In this document: one piece after another, positions 1-8,948 of the stretch | Numbering within the stretch: position 1 is the stretch's first letter | How the letters are laid out: the number at the start of each line of letters is the position of its first letter | Source of the DNA: Winogradskyella endarachnes | Lineage (GTDB): Bacteria; Bacteroidota; Bacteroidia; Flavobacteriales; Flavobacteriaceae | Direction of reading: 5' to 3' | NCBI RefSeq assembly: GCF_009741275.1 | Contig: NZ_WOWS01000004.1 | Coordinates: 124,001-188,000, forward strand | DNA: 64,000 bases | Made by a program: the position numbers and the translations under genes | The notes under the pieces: model-generated | What the model saw: only the letters and a program-made list of their open reading frames with translations | What the model was told of the DNA's origin: nothing | Databases searched by the model: none

Positions 1-754
1 CTAAAACCGCAATGGTGCATGCCCAAGCTATTATAAAATATGATGGTTTTAATTTTTTATTTTTATCTGGAATACTCTTAAAATAATATATAAGTGTCCA
101 AACAAGGTAGGTAAACAGCAAAGTGAGCTTAATAATGCCTGTTTTAGAGTTATAAACCGTGTAATCTAAACTTGCATAACGTTCAAAATCTGTGCTTCTA
201 AAATAGGCATCATGCACTAAAACATTAAAAATAAGCAATAATATAATGGCCGTACATGTACCTATAAACGGAATAATTATATTTTTAAAGTCATTTTGAG
301 AGTAGTAAATTAAGGCTACTATTACTAAAGCAAAAAACAAGCTTGACCAAAAAAAGAAAAATGAGGCTATTGTAATCCAAAAAGCTGCATCAAAAAGTTT
401 CTTTTTTATATTTAATTTAGTGTGCAGACTTATTAATCTTCTTAAAGCAAAAAACACAAATAAATTAGATAATAATAAATCTAAATGCGCCATAGCTTCT
501 GGAAAAATTCCTAACAACAAACCAAAGGTCATTATAGCATAACTGTTTTGCTGCGTAAGGCTGTTTTTAGACACAATAAAGTCTAGTAAAAATACCAATA
601 ACAAGGTAATTACCCATTTAAAAAGTGCTGAAATAGCAGTATTTAAATCAGAAAAAATGAAAGAATACCTAGTAATTAGAAAAAGTAGCGTAACATAAAC
701 CGTAACAATTATGAAGTTTATAGGCTTAGATTTACTAAAAACACTTGTAATCAT
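1..754 (-). CDS. DUF6427 family polytopic membrane protein (3' end outside window)
   Basis: The minus strand is open from an ATG at 754 down to the window edge, about 251 codons, so the C-terminus is missing. I translated it by hand: it begins MITSVFSKSKPINFIIVTVY and contains roughly seven to eight hydrophobic segments with few charged loops, which makes it an inner-membrane protein. The sequence and its place next to DUF6341 and purD match the uncharacterised DUF6427 family that is common in Flavobacteriaceae. No catalytic motif is visible and I assign no function. It diverges from the DUF6341 gene over a 73-base gap that must carry both promoters. Confidence 0.75.
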   Translation of the reverse strand, partial: MITSVFSKSKPINFIIVTVYVTLLFLITRYSFIFSDLNTAISALFKWVITLLLVFLLDFIVSKNSLTQQNSYAIMTFGLLLGIFPEAMAHLDLLLSNLFVFFALRRLISLHTKLNIKKKLFDAAFWITIASFFFFWSSLFFALVIVALIYYSQNDFKNIIIPFIGTCTAIILLLIFNVLVHDAYFRSTDFERYASLDYTVYNSKTGIIKLTLLFTYLVWTLIYYFKSIPDKNKKLKPSYFIIAWACTIAVL

Positions 755-827
755 GAACTCTTTTTGTATTTTTGCTGCTCGAATCCAATTCGATATTAAA
801 CTAGAATTGGTGTAAATTTATAAAGTT

Positions 828-1055
828 ATGAATGATTTCTTTAACGCAATAGCGGATTTATTTGTGAATGTATTATTCGCACCTTTTGATGCTCTTAGAG
901 CATTAGAATTAGAAAGCTGGTTTGGCGCTAATTTTATGTCTTGGATTTTTATGGCTATAGGCTTTGTAGCAATGGTATACTGGATGCTACAACTTAAAAA
1001 ATACAATGATAATGACGAAGAGGACAAAAGTATTTCTTCGCACTCTTATTTATAA
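828..1055 (+). CDS. DUF6341 family small membrane protein
   Basis: This 75-residue protein begins MNDFFNAIADLFVNVLFAPF and has one clear membrane helix at about residues 37-57 (FMSWIFMAIGFVAMVYWMLQ), followed by an acidic tail with several D and E residues. The sequence, including ALELESWFGANFMSWIF, matches the flavobacterial DUF6341 family as I know it. Its function is unknown. It lies between the divergent DUF6427 gene and convergent purD, with only 13 bases before the purD stop. That purD and DUF6427 neighbourhood is conserved in relatives, which supports calling this short gene real rather than a chance ORF. Confidence 0.8.
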   Translation: MNDFFNAIADLFVNVLFAPFDALRALELESWFGANFMSWIFMAIGFVAMVYWMLQLKKYNDNDEEDKSISSHSYL

Positions 1056-1068
1056 TATTCTTATTGGT

Positions 1069-2340
1069 TTATAAATCGAAACCAATATCCTTACGATAAT
1101 TCATCTTATCAAAGTTTAGTTTATCTATGCTTTGGTAAGATTTTTTTATGGCCTCTGGATACGTGTTTCCGTAAGACGTTATTGCCATTACACGACCACC
1201 AGACGTTACTACTTTTCCATCTTGAGATTTTGCACCTGCATGAAACACAATAGAATCAGTTACTACTTCTATACCTGTAATTTCTTTTCCTTTCTCGTAA
1301 GCCTCAGGATAACCGCCAGACACTAACACTACGGTTGTTGCTGCACGCTCATCAATTTCAATATTAATTTTAGATAATGTTTGGCTTGCCATCGCTTCAA
1401 AAACCTCAACCAAATCCGTTTTTAATCTTGGTAAAACAACTTCTGTTTCTGGATCTCCCATTCTTACATTGTATTCAATTACTTTAGGGGCATCACCTAC
1501 TTTAATTAACCCAATAAATATAAAACCTACGTATGGTAAATTATCTTTCTTTAAACCTTCAACCGTTGGGATTACAATTTGGTTTTCAATTTTATCTAAA
1601 AACTCTTTAGTTGCAAAAGGTACTGGTGAAACAGCTCCCATTCCGCCTGTGTTTAAACCAGTATCTCCTTCTCCAATGCGCTTGTAGTCTTTTGCTGTTG
1701 GTAAAATTTTATAGTCTTTGCCATCAGAAAGGACAAAACAGCTAAGTTCAATACCATCGAGAAACTCTTCAATTACTACCTTAGTACTAGCTTCTCCAAA
1801 TTTAGAATCTACAAGCATGCTTTTAAGTTCGTCTTTAGCTTCTTGTAAGTCATTTAGTATTAAAACACCTTTACCAGCTGCTAAACCATCTGCTTTTAAA
1901 ACGTACGGTGCATTTAAGGTTTCTAAAAATTTATAACCTTCCTCTACATTATCCTTAGTAAAACTCTCATAAGCTGCAGTAGGAATGTTATGACGCATCA
2001 TAAACTCTTTAGCAAATTCCTTGCTGCCCTCTAATTCTGCTGCTGCTTTTTGTGGCCCAATAACTGAAACATGTCTTAAAGCTTCATCTTGTAAAAAGAA
2101 ATCGTGAACACCTTGTACTAATGGATCTTCTGGCCCTACCACAACCATATCAATTTTATGCTTTAAAACTGCAGATTTAATAGCTTCAAATTCGGTAACA
2201 CCAATATTTAAATTGGTGGCAATAGCTTCGGTTCCAGAATTTCCTGGTGCAACAAAAACTGCTTTACAACGACTGCTTTGTGCTAATTTCCATGCAAATG
2301 TGTGTTCTCTTCCGCCAGAGCCAAGTACTAAAATATTCAT
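1069..2340 (-). CDS. purD: phosphoribosylamine--glycine ligase (GAR synthetase)
   Basis: PurD catalyses the ATP-dependent joining of 5-phosphoribosylamine and glycine to give GAR, the second step of cytoplasmic de novo purine synthesis. The 423-residue length is normal for the monofunctional enzyme. The N-terminus NILVLGSGGREHTFAWKLA is the diagnostic PurD nucleotide-fold motif. The ATP-grasp core follows, with VLKADGLAAGKGVLI near residues 146-160 and VIEYNVRMGDPETEVVLPRL near residues 287-306. No other pur genes are next to it. A TAnnTTTG-type element lies just upstream on the minus strand (2359-2366), giving a short leader. Confidence 0.97.
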   Translation of the reverse strand: MNILVLGSGGREHTFAWKLAQSSRCKAVFVAPGNSGTEAIATNLNIGVTEFEAIKSAVLKHKIDMVVVGPEDPLVQGVHDFFLQDEALRHVSVIGPQKAAAELEGSKEFAKEFMMRHNIPTAAYESFTKDNVEEGYKFLETLNAPYVLKADGLAAGKGVLILNDLQEAKDELKSMLVDSKFGEASTKVVIEEFLDGIELSCFVLSDGKDYKILPTAKDYKRIGEGDTGLNTGGMGAVSPVPFATKEFLDKIENQIVIPTVEGLKKDNLPYVGFIFIGLIKVGDAPKVIEYNVRMGDPETEVVLPRLKTDLVEVFEAMASQTLSKINIEIDERAATTVVLVSGGYPEAYEKGKEITGIEVVTDSIVFHAGAKSQDGKVVTSGGRVMAITSYGNTYPEAIKKSYQSIDKLNFDKMNYRKDIGFDL

Positions 2341-2358
2341 GTTTCAAATTTGTTTCGA

Positions 2359-2366
2359 CAAAAATA
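2359..2366 (-). promoter_or_regulatory. -7 promoter element of purD
   Basis: Read on the minus strand this is TATTTTTG, a full match to the Bacteroidota -7 consensus TAnnTTTG. It ends about 19 bases before the purD start codon. I see no convincing -33 TTG at the expected distance, so this is a candidate only. Confidence 0.4.
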
Positions 2367-2426
2367 ATTGGTTTTAAGATTAAAAAATAATTATTTTACA
2401 CAAACATTAAAGTCTAAAAATACAAC

Positions 2427-3734
2427 TTGCGACTATTCGATTTTTCTTTAAAAGTAAATGGCTTTAAAATAGACAAGGCTAAAACTGCTTTGGCTAAAAT
2501 TCAGGCTAAAAATGACGCTGATTTTAAAACGTACATAGAGCAAAAAAAACAAGAGATTATTCTATATCATTTAAAACATAATTCGTTTTATAAAGCTTTA
2601 GGGAAATCGATAACTATTAATGATTGGAATTCTGTTCCAGTAATTACCAAGCGTCATTTACAACAACCTATTGAGCAACGCCTAAGTAATGGTTTTACAA
2701 CTAAAAACGTCTATTTAAATAAAACATCTGGCAGCTCTGGAGACCCTTTTATTTTTGCTAAAGACAAATGGTGCCATGCGATGACTTGGGCCGAAATTAT
2801 GAGCAGATTTGCTTGGTATGGTATTGATTTTAATAGCTCTAGACAAGCGCGTTTTTACGGAATTCCATTAGATAAAAAAGGCTATTATAAAGAACGTGTA
2901 AAGGATTGGTTTAGTAATCGTTATCGGTTTTCGGTGTTTGATTTGAGTGATACTGCTTTTAAAGAGACTTTAGATAGATTTAAATCAGATAAATTCGATT
3001 TTATTAATGGTTACACCAGTCCTATAGTACAATTTGCTAAATACTTAAAACGAAAAGATGTTATTTTAACCTCTATTTGTCCCAGTCTTAAAGTTTGTAT
3101 TGTAACGTCTGAAATGCTTTTTGAAGATGATAAAACGTTAATGGAAACTCAATTTGGTGTGCCTGTTGTTAATGAATATGGAGCATCAGAATTAGATTTA
3201 ATTGCTTTTGAAAATACTAATGATGAATGGCAAGTAAATAATGAAACCTTATATGTTGAAATCCTAGATAAAAAAGGAAATGTTTTACCTTATGGAGAAG
3301 AGGGTAGAATTGTAATTACATCATTATACAACAAAGCACATCCATTAATAAGATATGATGTTGGTGATGTTGGTGTGCTCTCTGAAAAAAGTACTTTAAG
3401 AAAGCCTATTCTAAAAAAACTAATTGGAAGAACTAATGATGTTGCCGTTTTACCTAGCGGAAAAAAAGCAGCTGGTTTAACCTTTTATTACATAACTAAA
3501 AGTGTTATTGAAAATGATGGTAATGTTTCAGAATTTGTGATAGAGCAATTAGCTTTAGACCATTTTATCATTCGTTTTGTCAGCAAAGAAGAACTTTCAA
3601 ATGAACAAAAAATGGTTATTACAACAGAAATGGAACGTTACTTAGAACCAGGAATTAATGTTGATTTTGAACGCGTTGAAATATTAAAACGTAGTAAATC
3701 TGGAAAACTAAAACAGTTTATTTCTAAGCTATAG
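2427..3734 (+). CDS. PaaK/CapK-like adenylate-forming enzyme (phenylacetate--CoA ligase family)
   Basis: This 435-residue protein belongs to the AMP-forming acyl-adenylate superfamily. The P-loop-like motif NKTSGSSGDPF is at residues 98-108, IRYDVGDVG corresponds to the ATP/ribose-binding region near residues 308-316, and LIGRTNDV follows, as in PaaK and the capsule-locus CapK proteins. The true substrate cannot be read from sequence; in polysaccharide loci such proteins are often annotated as phenylacetate--CoA ligases without evidence. The only plausible start is TTG at 2427, because the next in-frame methionine is near residue 118, after the catalytic motif. It is the only plus-strand gene of the locus and its stop overlaps the convergent glycosyltransferase gene by 11 bases. 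Confidence 0.8.
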   Translation: MRLFDFSLKVNGFKIDKAKTALAKIQAKNDADFKTYIEQKKQEIILYHLKHNSFYKALGKSITINDWNSVPVITKRHLQQPIEQRLSNGFTTKNVYLNKTSGSSGDPFIFAKDKWCHAMTWAEIMSRFAWYGIDFNSSRQARFYGIPLDKKGYYKERVKDWFSNRYRFSVFDLSDTAFKETLDRFKSDKFDFINGYTSPIVQFAKYLKRKDVILTSICPSLKVCIVTSEMLFEDDKTLMETQFGVPVVNEYGASELDLIAFENTNDEWQVNNETLYVEILDKKGNVLPYGEEGRIVITSLYNKAHPLIRYDVGDVGVLSEKSTLRKPILKKLIGRTNDVAVLPSGKKAAGLTFYYITKSVIENDGNVSEFVIEQLALDHFIIRFVSKEELSNEQKMVITTEMERYLEPGINVDFERVEILKRSKSGKLKQFISKL

Positions 3735-4524
3735 ACTTTATTAAGCGGGTTTTAATGAATAAATGTTCAAATAAAAACTGAATTAAATAAAACGAAGATT
3801 TAAAGTAAGAATAGCCTAAGCCTTTATAATATACATTAAAATTGTGTTTTATTAAATTGACTTTATTAGAAGACAGTGAGCCTTCCGAAATACGATAATA
3901 AGCAATGGTCTCTTGGATGCCAATGGCTGGTTTATCGCTTCGTTTTATAGCCTCTAGCCATAATAACCAATCTTGACGTTTTTTTAAATCTTTAGTGTAT
4001 ATTTTTCCGAGTTTTTCGCAATTATAGATTCCTGTTAAATTGCCAATATAATTTGCTTTAAGCAATTTATTATAGCTTAATTGTTTTAAGGCTTCAACTC
4101 TTTTATGCAAAGGTTCACCTTTAGAATTAATCCATTCATAAGTACCAAAACTAACATCTGTGATATTAGTAGTTAATTGACTTACTTGCAGCTCTAATTT
4201 ATTCTCTAACCATAGGTCATCTGCATCTAAAAAGGCGATATACTGACCATTTGCCATTTTGGTGCCTAAATTACGTGCCTCTGCGGCACCTTTATTTGTT
4301 TTGTGTTGAAACACTTTAATTCGGGAATCCGATTTAGTAAATGGCTTTAAAACAGTTGTTGTTTCGTCTGAAGACGCATCGTCTATTAACAGCAATTCCC
4401 AATTAGAGTATGATTGGCTTAGAACACTAGAAATAGTTTCTTTAATAACCTTAGCGTTATTATACATTGGAGTTATTATAGAAACTAAGGGTTGTTTGTT
4501 ATGTTTAATAAGCTTTGTCGTCAC
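3724..4524 (-). CDS. glycosyltransferase family 2
   Basis: This 266-residue protein has a GT-A fold. It starts with the GT2 nucleotide-sugar motif PLVSIITPMYNNAKVI (residues 12-27), then LLLIDDASSDET at 45-54 and the metal-binding FLDADD at 99-103. It probably transfers a sugar from a nucleotide donor to a lipid-linked intermediate on the cytoplasmic face of the inner membrane during repeat-unit assembly. Donor and acceptor cannot be inferred. The start overlaps the 3' end of the initiating transferase gene by 20 bases, so the two are likely co-translated. It is the last gene of the long minus-strand operon, and its stop codon region overlaps that of the convergent PaaK-like gene. Confidence 0.88.
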   Translation of the reverse strand: MTTKLIKHNKQPLVSIITPMYNNAKVIKETISSVLSQSYSNWELLLIDDASSDETTTVLKPFTKSDSRIKVFQHKTNKGAAEARNLGTKMANGQYIAFLDADDLWLENKLELQVSQLTTNITDVSFGTYEWINSKGEPLHKRVEALKQLSYNKLLKANYIGNLTGIYNCEKLGKIYTKDLKKRQDWLLWLEAIKRSDKPAIGIQETIAYYRISEGSLSSNKVNLIKHNFNVYYKGLGYSYFKSSFYLIQFLFEHLFIKTRLIKSIA

Positions 4525-5860
4525 CTTTAACCGCGTTAATAAAGGTTTGAATTATAATTTTAAAATCTAAAAGTAAAGACCAGTTTTCTATATAAAATAT
4601 ATCGAATCTTACTCTTCCAATAATATCCTTATCGGTTTCTACTTCGCCTCTAAATCCACTAGTTTGTGCTAAACCTGTAATACCTGGTTTAACAAAGTGT
4701 CTTACCATAAATTTATCTATTTTTTTGGCATACATATTTGTATGACTTACCATGTGTGGTCTAGGACCAACAACAGACATATCTCCAAAAAGTACATTAA
4801 AAAATTGCGGAAGTTCATCTATGCTTGTTTTTCTAATAAATTTACCCACTTTAGTAACACGTTCATCACCTCTAGTCGCTTGGTATAAATGAGCATCTTC
4901 ATTTGGCATCATTGACCTAAATTTATAGCAATCAAATTCTTTGTAATTAAAACCATTACGCGATTGTTTAAAAAAAACAGGTCCTTTAGATTCTAATTTA
5001 ATTAAAATAGCTATTAAAGGTGTTAACCATGATAATACAAAAATTATCATAAAGCTGGCGAATAATATATCAAAACCACGTTTTAAAAACTTGTTTACAG
5101 ACTCTTCTAAAGGAATTGTTCTAAGGCTTAAAATTGGGATGTAATCGTAATACTCGTATTGAAGTTTTTTAGAATAGATTTCTTTACTATCTGGAATGAA
5201 TTTTAAAATTTTTAAGTTGTTATCCGCAAAATCAACCGTATCTGCTATCTGTGTATTTGTAAGTTCGGAAATAGAGCAATAAATTTCATCTATATTTTCT
5301 TTTAATATATACTGAAAACAATCTTCTAAAGAGAAATTATTATTCTTAAAATCAAAGGTTTTTTTGTGAGTATATCCATATTCTGGATTTTTATTAAAAA
5401 AATTGTTTAATGCTATTGTCTTTTTATTGTGGCCAAATATTACAGTTCTTCTATAATTTCCGCCTAAGGAAGTTCTATATTTTTGAAGTAAATAATAGAT
5501 GGCAAATTTTAAAATGGTAATAAACACAAAACATAAAAGTGCATATTTTACAATTGGTCTTGGGTATATATCTAATTCATGGTATAATCCCGAAAATGCA
5601 AACACTATAAGCAAAAACAAAATAAATTGTTTTACAATTAATGCCAAAATACTTATTGGTCTTGTAAATCTGTAAACCTCGTAAAAATTTGAATAAACAG
5701 ACAATAAAACCCAACCAATAGATATAAAGACTGAAAAGATTAATGGATCCTTGCCTTTAAGTAGGTATAAAAGAGCAATTATATTAATGATTGATAAATC
5801 AATAATGTATGAAATAGGTCTTATGTAACCTGAATATCTTCCTTGTTTAAATAGACTCAA
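4505..5860 (-). CDS. undecaprenyl-phosphate sugar phosphotransferase (WcaJ/WbaP type initiating enzyme)
   Basis: A polytopic N-terminal half (about four to five helices up to residue 120) precedes a Rossmann-like middle region and a C-terminal bacterial sugar transferase domain from about residue 250. Hallmarks of that domain are RGFDILFASF, the conserved KFRSM, TSIDELPQFFNVLFGDMSVV and GPRP, and VKPGITGLAQTSG. Such enzymes transfer a sugar phosphate (often glucose-1-P or a derivative) from UDP-sugar to undecaprenyl phosphate, starting repeat-unit synthesis in the inner membrane. The 451-residue length is normal for the long WcaJ type. It sits near the distal end of the operon, immediately upstream of a GT2 enzyme. 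Confidence 0.93.
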   Translation of the reverse strand: MSLFKQGRYSGYIRPISYIIDLSIINIIALLYLLKGKDPLIFSVFISIGWVLLSVYSNFYEVYRFTRPISILALIVKQFILFLLIVFAFSGLYHELDIYPRPIVKYALLCFVFITILKFAIYYLLQKYRTSLGGNYRRTVIFGHNKKTIALNNFFNKNPEYGYTHKKTFDFKNNNFSLEDCFQYILKENIDEIYCSISELTNTQIADTVDFADNNLKILKFIPDSKEIYSKKLQYEYYDYIPILSLRTIPLEESVNKFLKRGFDILFASFMIIFVLSWLTPLIAILIKLESKGPVFFKQSRNGFNYKEFDCYKFRSMMPNEDAHLYQATRGDERVTKVGKFIRKTSIDELPQFFNVLFGDMSVVGPRPHMVSHTNMYAKKIDKFMVRHFVKPGITGLAQTSGFRGEVETDKDIIGRVRFDIFYIENWSLLLDFKIIIQTFINAVKGDDKAY

Positions 5861-5934
5861 ATTTTTTAATATTCTAAAATTCGAATGTAAAGATATCGTT
5901 TACAATATTTACAACAAAGCTATTACCATTACAT

Positions 5935-7176
5935 TTAATTGTTATTAACAGTTTGACCATAACCAACCGTTACACTAAAATAAAAAATTATTAAATAAGG
6001 GATTATTGGCACATTTGTAAAAAAACTACCAGATAAAAGTGCACAAAATAAAAATATAATAATCGGTAATTTTAAGGTTTTAATTTTAAGTATTTGAGAA
6101 AGTATTTTATTGTATAATAATGTAAGATAAAGTAAGGTCCCAGCAACACCTAGAAACCAAATCAAATCAATAATTTCAATTTCTGTTCTAAATTGGTGAA
6201 ACTCTGCTCCACCAAAAATATAGTTAAAGAAATTCCAGTTTTTTAGAATGTATGGAATAAATTCATGAGTTACATTTAAATCTCTATAGCTAAATAACAT
6301 CGTTGTTATACCGTGATTTTCATATACATTATTTAGTACCTGAAAATTATTTCTAAAAACCATAACACTATTTGAAAATGTAAAAACAAATAATAATCCT
6401 AACGTCGTTAAGATTAACAAAGCATAAGCTCTTTTTATATAAGCAAATAGAACATATAGTAAAAAAAGTAAATTAAATAAATAAACTGTTTTTGTACCTA
6501 TTAAGAAAGAAATAACGACTGAAGCTATTAAAAAATAAAAATTAATTGTGGTGTGTGTTTTTAAGTAGCTAGAAAAAAAATACAAAATAAAAATAATATA
6601 TATATAACTAGAGTGACTAGCGTGGAGAAAAAAACCATTATACCCAAATCTATTAGAGAAGCCTAAGTAGCTTTTAAATAAATCTAAATCAAAAATTAAC
6701 CCTGTAAAAATTGCAATAGCATTTATAACAAATATACTTTTAATGCTAAAATCTAAATAATTTAACTGCTTTCTTAAGGTTTCAAGGTTATGTTTTGAAT
6801 TCGGTTCGAGAGCAAAATACAAAACAAATATAAACATATAAGAATTAAGTGTATATACGTTTAGTATTGTTCTATTTAAAAAATCTCCGCGTAACAGAAA
6901 GTATTGACCAAAAAAATAAAAAACAGTAAAAATCGCAATTATTTTAATTAGGTTTTTACCTGACTCCTTTTTAAATTTAAATATATATATTAATAATAAA
7001 ACTTCCGCTATAAGCTTGATAACCCCTGAAACTCTCGTAAATTCATAGTAACTATACTTTAGATATTTGCTAACAAATTCACTAAAATAAAAACCTAGAA
7101 TTAGGAGTGATGGTATTACTAGCCTTAAATTAGGATTGGGCCTTTTTAGCTTGAAGAGTTTTGAAGTATTTAACAT
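5935..7176 (-). CDS. polytopic Wzy-like polysaccharide polymerase or O-antigen ligase candidate
   Basis: This 413-residue protein is very hydrophobic, with about ten to twelve predicted membrane helices and one longer soluble loop around residues 270-330 (DLNVTHEFIPYILKNWNFFN). That architecture, and its position among glycosyltransferases and Wzx, suggest a Wzy-type polymerase. Primary-sequence similarity in these families is poor, so the assignment is from context. The start at 7176 lies 47 bases inside the upstream GT2 gene; no better in-frame ATG follows soon after. The N-terminus FKLKRPNPNLRLVIPS is basic, as expected for the cytoplasmic side. Confidence 0.65.
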   Translation of the reverse strand: MLNTSKLFKLKRPNPNLRLVIPSLLILGFYFSEFVSKYLKYSYYEFTRVSGVIKLIAEVLLLIYIFKFKKESGKNLIKIIAIFTVFYFFGQYFLLRGDFLNRTILNVYTLNSYMFIFVLYFALEPNSKHNLETLRKQLNYLDFSIKSIFVINAIAIFTGLIFDLDLFKSYLGFSNRFGYNGFFLHASHSSYIYIIFILYFFSSYLKTHTTINFYFLIASVVISFLIGTKTVYLFNLLFLLYVLFAYIKRAYALLILTTLGLLFVFTFSNSVMVFRNNFQVLNNVYENHGITTMLFSYRDLNVTHEFIPYILKNWNFFNYIFGGAEFHQFRTEIEIIDLIWFLGVAGTLLYLTLLYNKILSQILKIKTLKLPIIIFLFCALLSGSFFTNVPIIPYLIIFYFSVTVGYGQTVNNN

Positions 7177-7915
7177 TCCATTTTAAAATAAACTTTATTA
7201 TGCTTTTTAAATTCCAAAAATTATACTTACTAAAAAAATACCTTGCGCTAGATTCGTTTAGATGATGAAAAACAACTGAATCTTTTACAGCAATTACCTT
7301 TAACCCTTTATTATGTGCAGAGAAACAAATATCAATATCCTCACAATACAATCTATATCTTTCGTCTAATAGACAACTATTAGGTTTTAACAATTTATCA
7401 CTAATTAACATACATGCCCCAAGGCACCAATCTATTTCAGGACCTTCCATTTGCATTTCGTCAATAGCTTTTAAAATGCCTAGTCTTTTCTTAAATACAT
7501 TTATAAAATTAGGAAATTGTTTCCAAGTTTTCTGAAGCCTACCGTCTGGATATTTCATCAATGGAGTTGTTATAGCTATTTGAGGATTCTTAATCATGGC
7601 CTTGTAAAGTAAATCTATAAAATCCATTTCAAAATAAGTGTCTGGATTTAGCAGCAAGAAATATTTTGTTTTAAGATTAAAATGCCTGATTAAATCATTA
7701 TTGTTCTTTGAGAAACCCTCTAATTTCTCTTTTATTAATACTGATTTACTATAAAAACTATTTAAAAGTATTGCAGAAGTATTATCTGTAGATTTTGCGT
7801 CACAGAAATAAACATTTTTTATATTAAATTTTATTAAAGAGTCTAGTAATTTTTGAATATAGTCTCCGTGATTATGTGTAACCACAAGAATACTAATATC
7901 TCCTTCTTTAACCAT
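7130..7915 (-). CDS. glycosyltransferase family 2 (rhamnosyltransferase-like)
   Basis: A 261-residue GT-A enzyme. ISILVVTHNHGDYIQKLL at residues 8-25 is the GT2 nucleotide-binding start, YFLLLNPDTYFE near 88-98 fits the NPD-type motif of rhamnosyltransferase-like GT2 proteins, and IDWCLGACMLISDKLL plus LYCEDIDICFSAHNKG are typical of the acceptor half of that subgroup. Because dTDP-L-rhamnose genes lie in the same locus, rhamnose transfer is a reasonable guess, but it is inference only. It overlaps the preceding GT4 gene by 8 bases and the following polymerase-like gene by 47 bases. Confidence 0.85.
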   Translation of the reverse strand: MVKEGDISILVVTHNHGDYIQKLLDSLIKFNIKNVYFCDAKSTDNTSAILLNSFYSKSVLIKEKLEGFSKNNNDLIRHFNLKTKYFLLLNPDTYFEMDFIDLLYKAMIKNPQIAITTPLMKYPDGRLQKTWKQFPNFINVFKKRLGILKAIDEMQMEGPEIDWCLGACMLISDKLLKPNSCLLDERYRLYCEDIDICFSAHNKGLKVIAVKDSVVFHHLNESSARYFFSKYNFWNLKSIIKFILKWNVKYFKTLQAKKAQS

Positions 7916-8948
7916 GTAAGGTAATTTTTTTTAGTTCCTTAATATAATCAGCAAACTTATATTTCTTAAGATAAGAATTTCTAATAATTGCTTTCGAATT
8001 CTTTTTATTTCTTGAAAAATCATCTAAAAGTGATACAAAGTTATCTAAATTACAAGTTAGAACTTTGGCTACATTATCATTTCTGAGTTTGTCCGATATG
8101 TTTTGTTTTGTAGTGAAGATTGTTAATCCACTCATTAATGCCTCAATATATACTAGTGGAGAAACTTCATAATTTTCATCGCTTAAAAATAATAACGCAT
8201 CGTTTTGCTGTATTGCTTCAAATTTATCCTTTTCATTTAATAATGGTCCATAATAGGTAAGAAATTCATATGATTTATTCAAAATATTAATTAAGGTCTC
8301 GTCTTTTTCTGATAAGGTTCCTCCATAAATATTAAGTTTACACTTAATTTCTTGTGATTTAATTAACTCTGCTAGCTTTTGAATTCTATAGATACCTTTT
8401 TCTTTGGAAAGATTAGATAAAAAAATAAAATGCACCTCATTAGATTTATTAAACCTCAACGGTATAGACTTATAATAATCCGGCAACGCATTAGGTAATA
8501 AATAGCAGTTTAGCCCAAATTTTTCAACACTTTTTAATTGAACCTCATTAATAACTATAATTTTTGTTCTTAAAAACAACCATTTGTTATAAAACTTAAT
8601 TTTATGTTCTAAACCATTAGCATGTATATGGATAGTAACATTGGATGTTCTAAAATGACAAACCAATAATATTATAAAATCTCGATAAAAAGCAAATCCC
8701 TTAGGCGTAAAATTAAGATAAACACGGTCTTTATTCTTAACTTTTAAAACATTTTTTAAAATTTTAAATAGAAATGATATTTTTTTAAAACTAAACTTGC
8801 CAAAATTACCGTAATCTTTTGCCTGTGCGGTATCAATTGTCTTAATTTCTATTTCATTATCTAGCGCTAGAGCGTTTTTTATATGTGTTGATATAATTTT
8901 TACTCCATTATTAGGTCCAGAAATAGGAAAAACAAAAAATAGACTCAT
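7908..8948 (-). CDS. glycosyltransferase family 4 (group 1)
   Basis: This 346-residue protein has a GT-B fold. The C-terminal half contains HFIFLSNLSKEKGIYRIQKL (about 198-217), YYGPLLNEKDKFEAIQQNDA, and then VSPLVYIEALMSGLTIFTT, the GT4 donor-binding E-x7-E-like region. The N-terminal half has the usual SGPNNGVKIISTHI acceptor-domain start. It should act on the cytoplasmic face of the inner membrane with a nucleotide-sugar donor. Its start overlaps the stop of the upstream polytopic gene in a 4-base ATGA arrangement, suggesting translational coupling. Confidence 0.85.
   Translation of the reverse strand: MSLFFVFPISGPNNGVKIISTHIKNALALDNEIEIKTIDTAQAKDYGNFGKFSFKKISFLFKILKNVLKVKNKDRVYLNFTPKGFAFYRDFIILLVCHFRTSNVTIHIHANGLEHKIKFYNKWLFLRTKIIVINEVQLKSVEKFGLNCYLLPNALPDYYKSIPLRFNKSNEVHFIFLSNLSKEKGIYRIQKLAELIKSQEIKCKLNIYGGTLSEKDETLINILNKSYEFLTYYGPLLNEKDKFEAIQQNDALLFLSDENYEVSPLVYIEALMSGLTIFTTKQNISDKLRNDNVAKVLTCNLDNFVSLLDDFSRNKKNSKAIIRNSYLKKYKFADYIKELKKITLHG

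Noticed and set aside
818-1027. Antisense 69-codon frame opposite the DUF6341 gene
   Set aside because: The plus-strand protein matches a known family and the antisense frame shows no independent support.
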